Assembly (NCBI GenBank): GCA_036652035.1
Contig: JAVVWR010000024.1
Span: forward strand, 1-39,880
Length of the DNA stretch: 39,880 nucleotides
Reading direction: 5' to 3'
Source of the DNA: JAEZVV01 sp036652035
GTDB lineage: Bacteria; Pseudomonadota; Gammaproteobacteria; Burkholderiales; Burkholderiaceae_F
The position numbers were made by a program, and so were the translations under genes. Below the pieces are notes generated by a model. It was given only the letters and a program-made list of their open reading frames with translations. It was not told where the DNA came from and did not search any database. Shown here one piece after another: positions 38,880 through 39,880 of this stretch. The first letter of the stretch is position 1. Every line of letters begins with the position of its first letter.

Positions 38880-39880
38880 ATGACCATCAAGGTAGCCATC
38901 AACGGCTATGGCCGCATCGGCCGCAACATCCTTCGCGCTCACTACGAAGGGGGCAAGAAGCATGACATCGAGATCGTGGCGATCAACGACCTCGGCGACT
39001 CCAAGACCAATGCCCACCTGACCAAGTACGACACCGCCCACGGCCAGTTCCCGGGCACCGTCACGGTCGATGGCGATTTCATGGTGGTCAACGGCGACCG
39101 CATCCGCGTGCTGGCCAATCGCAACCCGGCCGAGCTGCCGTGGGGCGAGCTGGGCGTTGACGTGGTGCTCGAATGCACCGGCTTTTTCGCCAGCAAGGAA
39201 AAGGCCTCGGCCCACCTCAAGGGCGGCGCCAAGAAGGTGATCATCTCCGCCCCTGGCGGCAAGGATGTTGACGCCACCGTCGTGTTCGGCGTCAACCAGG
39301 GCGTGTTGAAGGCCACCGACACGGTGATCTCGAACGCCAGCTGCACCACCAACTGCCTCGCGCCGCTGGTCAAGCCCCTGCACGAAAAGATCGGCCTGGT
39401 GACCGGCCTGATGACGACGATCCACGCCTACACCAACGACCAGGTGCTGACCGACGTCTATCACGAAGACCTGCGCCGGGCGCGCAGCGCCACGCAGTCG
39501 ATGATCCCGACCAAGACCGGCGCCGCCGCCGCCGTCGGCCTGGTGCTGCCGGAGTTGAACGGCAAGCTCGACGGCTACGCGATGCGCGTGCCGACCATCA
39601 ACGTCTCGATGGTGGATCTGTCTTTCATCGCCGCGCGCGACACCACGGTCGAAGAGGTCAACGCCATCCTCAAGGCCGCGTCCGACGGCGAATTGAAGGG
39701 CATCCTCGGCTACAACACCGACCCCCTGGTTTCGATCGACTTCAACCACGACCCACGTTCGTCGATCTTCGACGCCACCCTGACCAAGGTCTCCGGCCGT
39801 CTGGTCAAGGTCGGCTCGTGGTACGACAACGAGTGGGGCTTCTCCAACCGCATGCTCGACACCACGGTCGCGCTGATGGC
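38880..39880 (+). CDS. gap: Glyceraldehyde-3-phosphate dehydrogenase, type I (3' end outside window)
   Basis: Oxidises glyceraldehyde-3-phosphate to 1,3-bisphosphoglycerate. The window holds 333 codons, all but the last few residues. The N-terminus MTIKVAINGYGRIGRNILRA is the NAD loop; Asp37 in AINDLGD suggests NAD preference; the active-site Cys155 is in SNASCTTNCLAPL and the partner His in TIHAYTNDQ (about 182). SWYDNEWGFSNRM marks the C-terminal region. The ATG at 38880 directly follows the tkt TAA, with a GGGAAGG site inside the tkt end, so translation is coupled. The large insertion HYEGGKKHDIEIVA near residue 21 is seen in proteobacterial class enzymes. Confidence 0.95.
   Translation, partial: MTIKVAINGYGRIGRNILRAHYEGGKKHDIEIVAINDLGDSKTNAHLTKYDTAHGQFPGTVTVDGDFMVVNGDRIRVLANRNPAELPWGELGVDVVLECTGFFASKEKASAHLKGGAKKVIISAPGGKDVDATVVFGVNQGVLKATDTVISNASCTTNCLAPLVKPLHEKIGLVTGLMTTIHAYTNDQVLTDVYHEDLRRARSATQSMIPTKTGAAAAVGLVLPELNGKLDGYAMRVPTINVSMVDLSFIAARDTTVEEVNAILKAASDGELKGILGYNTDPLVSIDFNHDPRSSIFDATLTKVSGRLVKVGSWYDNEWGFSNRMLDTTVALM

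Noticed and set aside
36639..39749. A 1036-codon open frame on the minus strand opposite transketolase and GAPDH
   Set aside because: It runs antisense through two unmistakable core enzymes, and its product is low-complexity Gly/Val/Asp/Arg/His. Its C-terminus merely translates the 12-bp tandem repeat.
1..39880. CRISPR arrays, integrases, transposases, att sites, rRNA operons
   Set aside because: No direct-repeat/spacer pattern, no recombinase or transposase motifs and no rRNA-like sequence were seen on either strand.

Overview
The window is high-GC, gene-dense chromosomal DNA from a betaproteobacterium, most likely of the order Burkholderiales. The gene set and order point there: accB-aroQ-tlpA next to mpl, an RNB-domain ribonuclease with tonB-aroE-mtgA, a fused speD-speE, and transketolase directly followed by GAPDH. 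Genes are tightly packed, and many junctions are 1-11 nt overlaps. No rRNA, tRNA, CRISPR array, phage or complete insertion sequence was recognised. Both ends are cut inside genes (accB on the left, gapA on the right).

Region 1 (1-12150) is housekeeping. On the minus strand lie accB (fatty acid synthesis), aroQ (shikimate pathway), a TlpA-type thioredoxin and an unrecognised conserved-looking protein. On the plus strand are mpl (peptidoglycan recycling), a YqiA esterase, a FabG-type reductase, a YbaK deacylase, a MarC membrane protein, an RNase II-family nuclease, a TonB-like protein, aroE, mtgA and the magnesium transporter mgtE. A strong hairpin terminator closes this block.

Region 2 (12200-19800) is more accessory. 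It has a two-gene periplasmic molybdoenzyme/ferredoxin pair of the tetrathionate/arsenate/polysulfide reductase type without a membrane anchor gene, a histidine acid phosphatase, a KTSC-domain protein, an EamA permease and a LysE exporter. It ends in a scar where a secreted flavoprotein gene is cut off inside its FAD-binding motif.

Region 3 (19795-27240) is the most interesting. Seven minus-strand genes encode a complete dipeptide/oligopeptide-type ABC transporter (binding protein, two permeases, two ATPases) followed, with overlapping ends, by an N-formylglutamate amidohydrolase-family protein and an aspartoacylase/succinylglutamate desuccinylase-family protein. Upstream of the binding-protein gene is a near-consensus sigma-54 promoter with an NtrC-type dyad. 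I infer a nitrogen-limitation operon that imports N-acylated amino acids or peptides and strips the acyl group.

Region 4 (27337-39880) returns to core functions: ubiD, a membrane-anchored lytic transglycosylase preceded by a strong promoter and a long hairpin-rich leader, malic enzyme maeB, a secreted barnase-like RNase with its barstar-like inhibitor, a DUF937 protein, rsmE, the speD-speE fusion, and then transketolase and GAPDH. A three-copy 12-bp tandem repeat lies between speDE and tkt.
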